Of a stretch of 64,000 nt of DNA, positions 63,770 through 64,000 are shown one piece after another. The translations under genes and the position numbers were made by a program. The stretch lies in assembly GCF_014199935.1 (NCBI RefSeq), contig NZ_JACHOP010000001.1:457779-521778 (forward strand). Direction: 5' to 3'. Origin of the DNA: Methylorubrum rhodinum (GTDB lineage Bacteria > Pseudomonadota > Alphaproteobacteria > Rhizobiales > Beijerinckiaceae). The number at the start of each line of letters is the position of its first letter. Position 1 is the stretch's first letter. A model generated the notes under the pieces. That model saw only the letters and a list, made by a program, of their open reading frames with translations, made no database searches and had not been told where the DNA came from.

Positions 63770-64000
63770 GCGGCTCCCGACGCGGTGCGGAAACAAAAAC
63801 GGCCCGCCGGGAAAGATTACCGAAGACGACAGCAAGGCGCGGACGGCTCAAGCCTAAGCAAATTGCCACTTGACTTCAAATAAAGCATCTGACAAATCGG
63901 ATGCAGCTCTTTGACAAGTAGATATCGAGAAAGAGAAACGCGGGCGGCTTGTTCATGTCCTTGCGGGTTCGGCTGGAAGGCTGAACCGTGAGAGTATGAG
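63770..64000 (+). other. rRNA operon leader with boxA (16S gene beyond window)
   Basis: GCTCTTTGACA (63906-63916) is a boxA-type antitermination signal, followed by the AGAAAGAGAAACGCGGGCGGC block typical of alphaproteobacterial 16S leaders. TTGACT near 63873 may mark a second promoter. The mature 16S 5' end (GAGTTTGATC) does not appear before 64000. Confidence 0.7.

Overview
The window is GC-rich chromosomal DNA from an alphaproteobacterium of the Hyphomicrobiales, most likely a Methylobacterium/Methylorubrum close to M. extorquens. The grounds are a permuted two-piece tmRNA, a MucR/Ros regulator, an rpsT-dnaA-dnaN-recF block, an alpha-type SspB, and a four-subunit NAD-linked formate dehydrogenase of the fdsGBAD type (called fdh2 in M. 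extorquens). The naming of the genus is inference from gene content.

Layout. (1) 1-3136: the 5' part of a large extracellular nuclease, running off the left edge. (2) 3.4-4.0 kb: a broken phage-type integrase beside tRNA-Thr(GGT). (3) 4.3-15.2 kb: replication and repair block with rpsT, dnaA, dnaN, a ParD/ParE-like toxin-antitoxin pair wedged before recF, recF, recQ, an unknown gene preceded by two perfect DnaA boxes, and recD2. (4) 15.4-21.8 kb: a membrane hydrolase, purL, a BolA-like protein, a CGFS glutaredoxin, a thioredoxin-reductase-like flavoprotein, an SMP-30 protein and a small metallothionein. (5) 22.1-33.2 kb, minus strand: an eight-gene chemosensory operon (cheW-cheR-cheW-mcp-cheA/REC-cheB-two hybrid kinases) of the Wsp/Che3 'alternative function' layout. 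One of its kinases is frameshifted by a third copy of a 5-bp repeat. (6) 33.4-38.3 kb: a MucR homologue lacking its first zinc ligand, and a two-gene metal-type RND efflux system. (7) 38.5-40.4 kb: sspB directly downstream of ssrA, then a CPBP protease. (8) 40.5-53.1 kb: a SAM-fold protein, thyA-folA, hflK-hflC, a DegP protease, serB/miaA, a 3-hydroxyisobutyrate-dehydrogenase-like enzyme, a GntA-family haem protein, rpoZ and a spore-photoproduct-lyase-like radical SAM protein. (9) 53.3-63.7 kb: two small proteins, the formate dehydrogenase operon with a LysR regulator, and a FecCD-type ABC importer. (10) 63.7-64.0 kb: a strong promoter, a boxA and the leader of a ribosomal RNA operon whose 16S gene lies beyond the edge.

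How parts fit together. Several genes sit with functional partners: ssrA with its ClpXP adaptor sspB; BolA with the CGFS glutaredoxin; thyA with folA; the two HflKC subunits with a DegP protease. The formate dehydrogenase needs molybdenum or tungsten cofactor, and the ABC importer behind it could supply the metal, although its family also carries ferric-siderophore and cobalamin substrates. The least ordinary items are the frameshifted kinase in the chemosensory operon, the DnaA-box cluster near 12.1 kb, the toxin-antitoxin pair inside the dnaN-recF unit, and the fds-linked importer. Dispersed 113-115-bp palindromic elements and a set of four consecutive hairpins account for most of the longer gaps.
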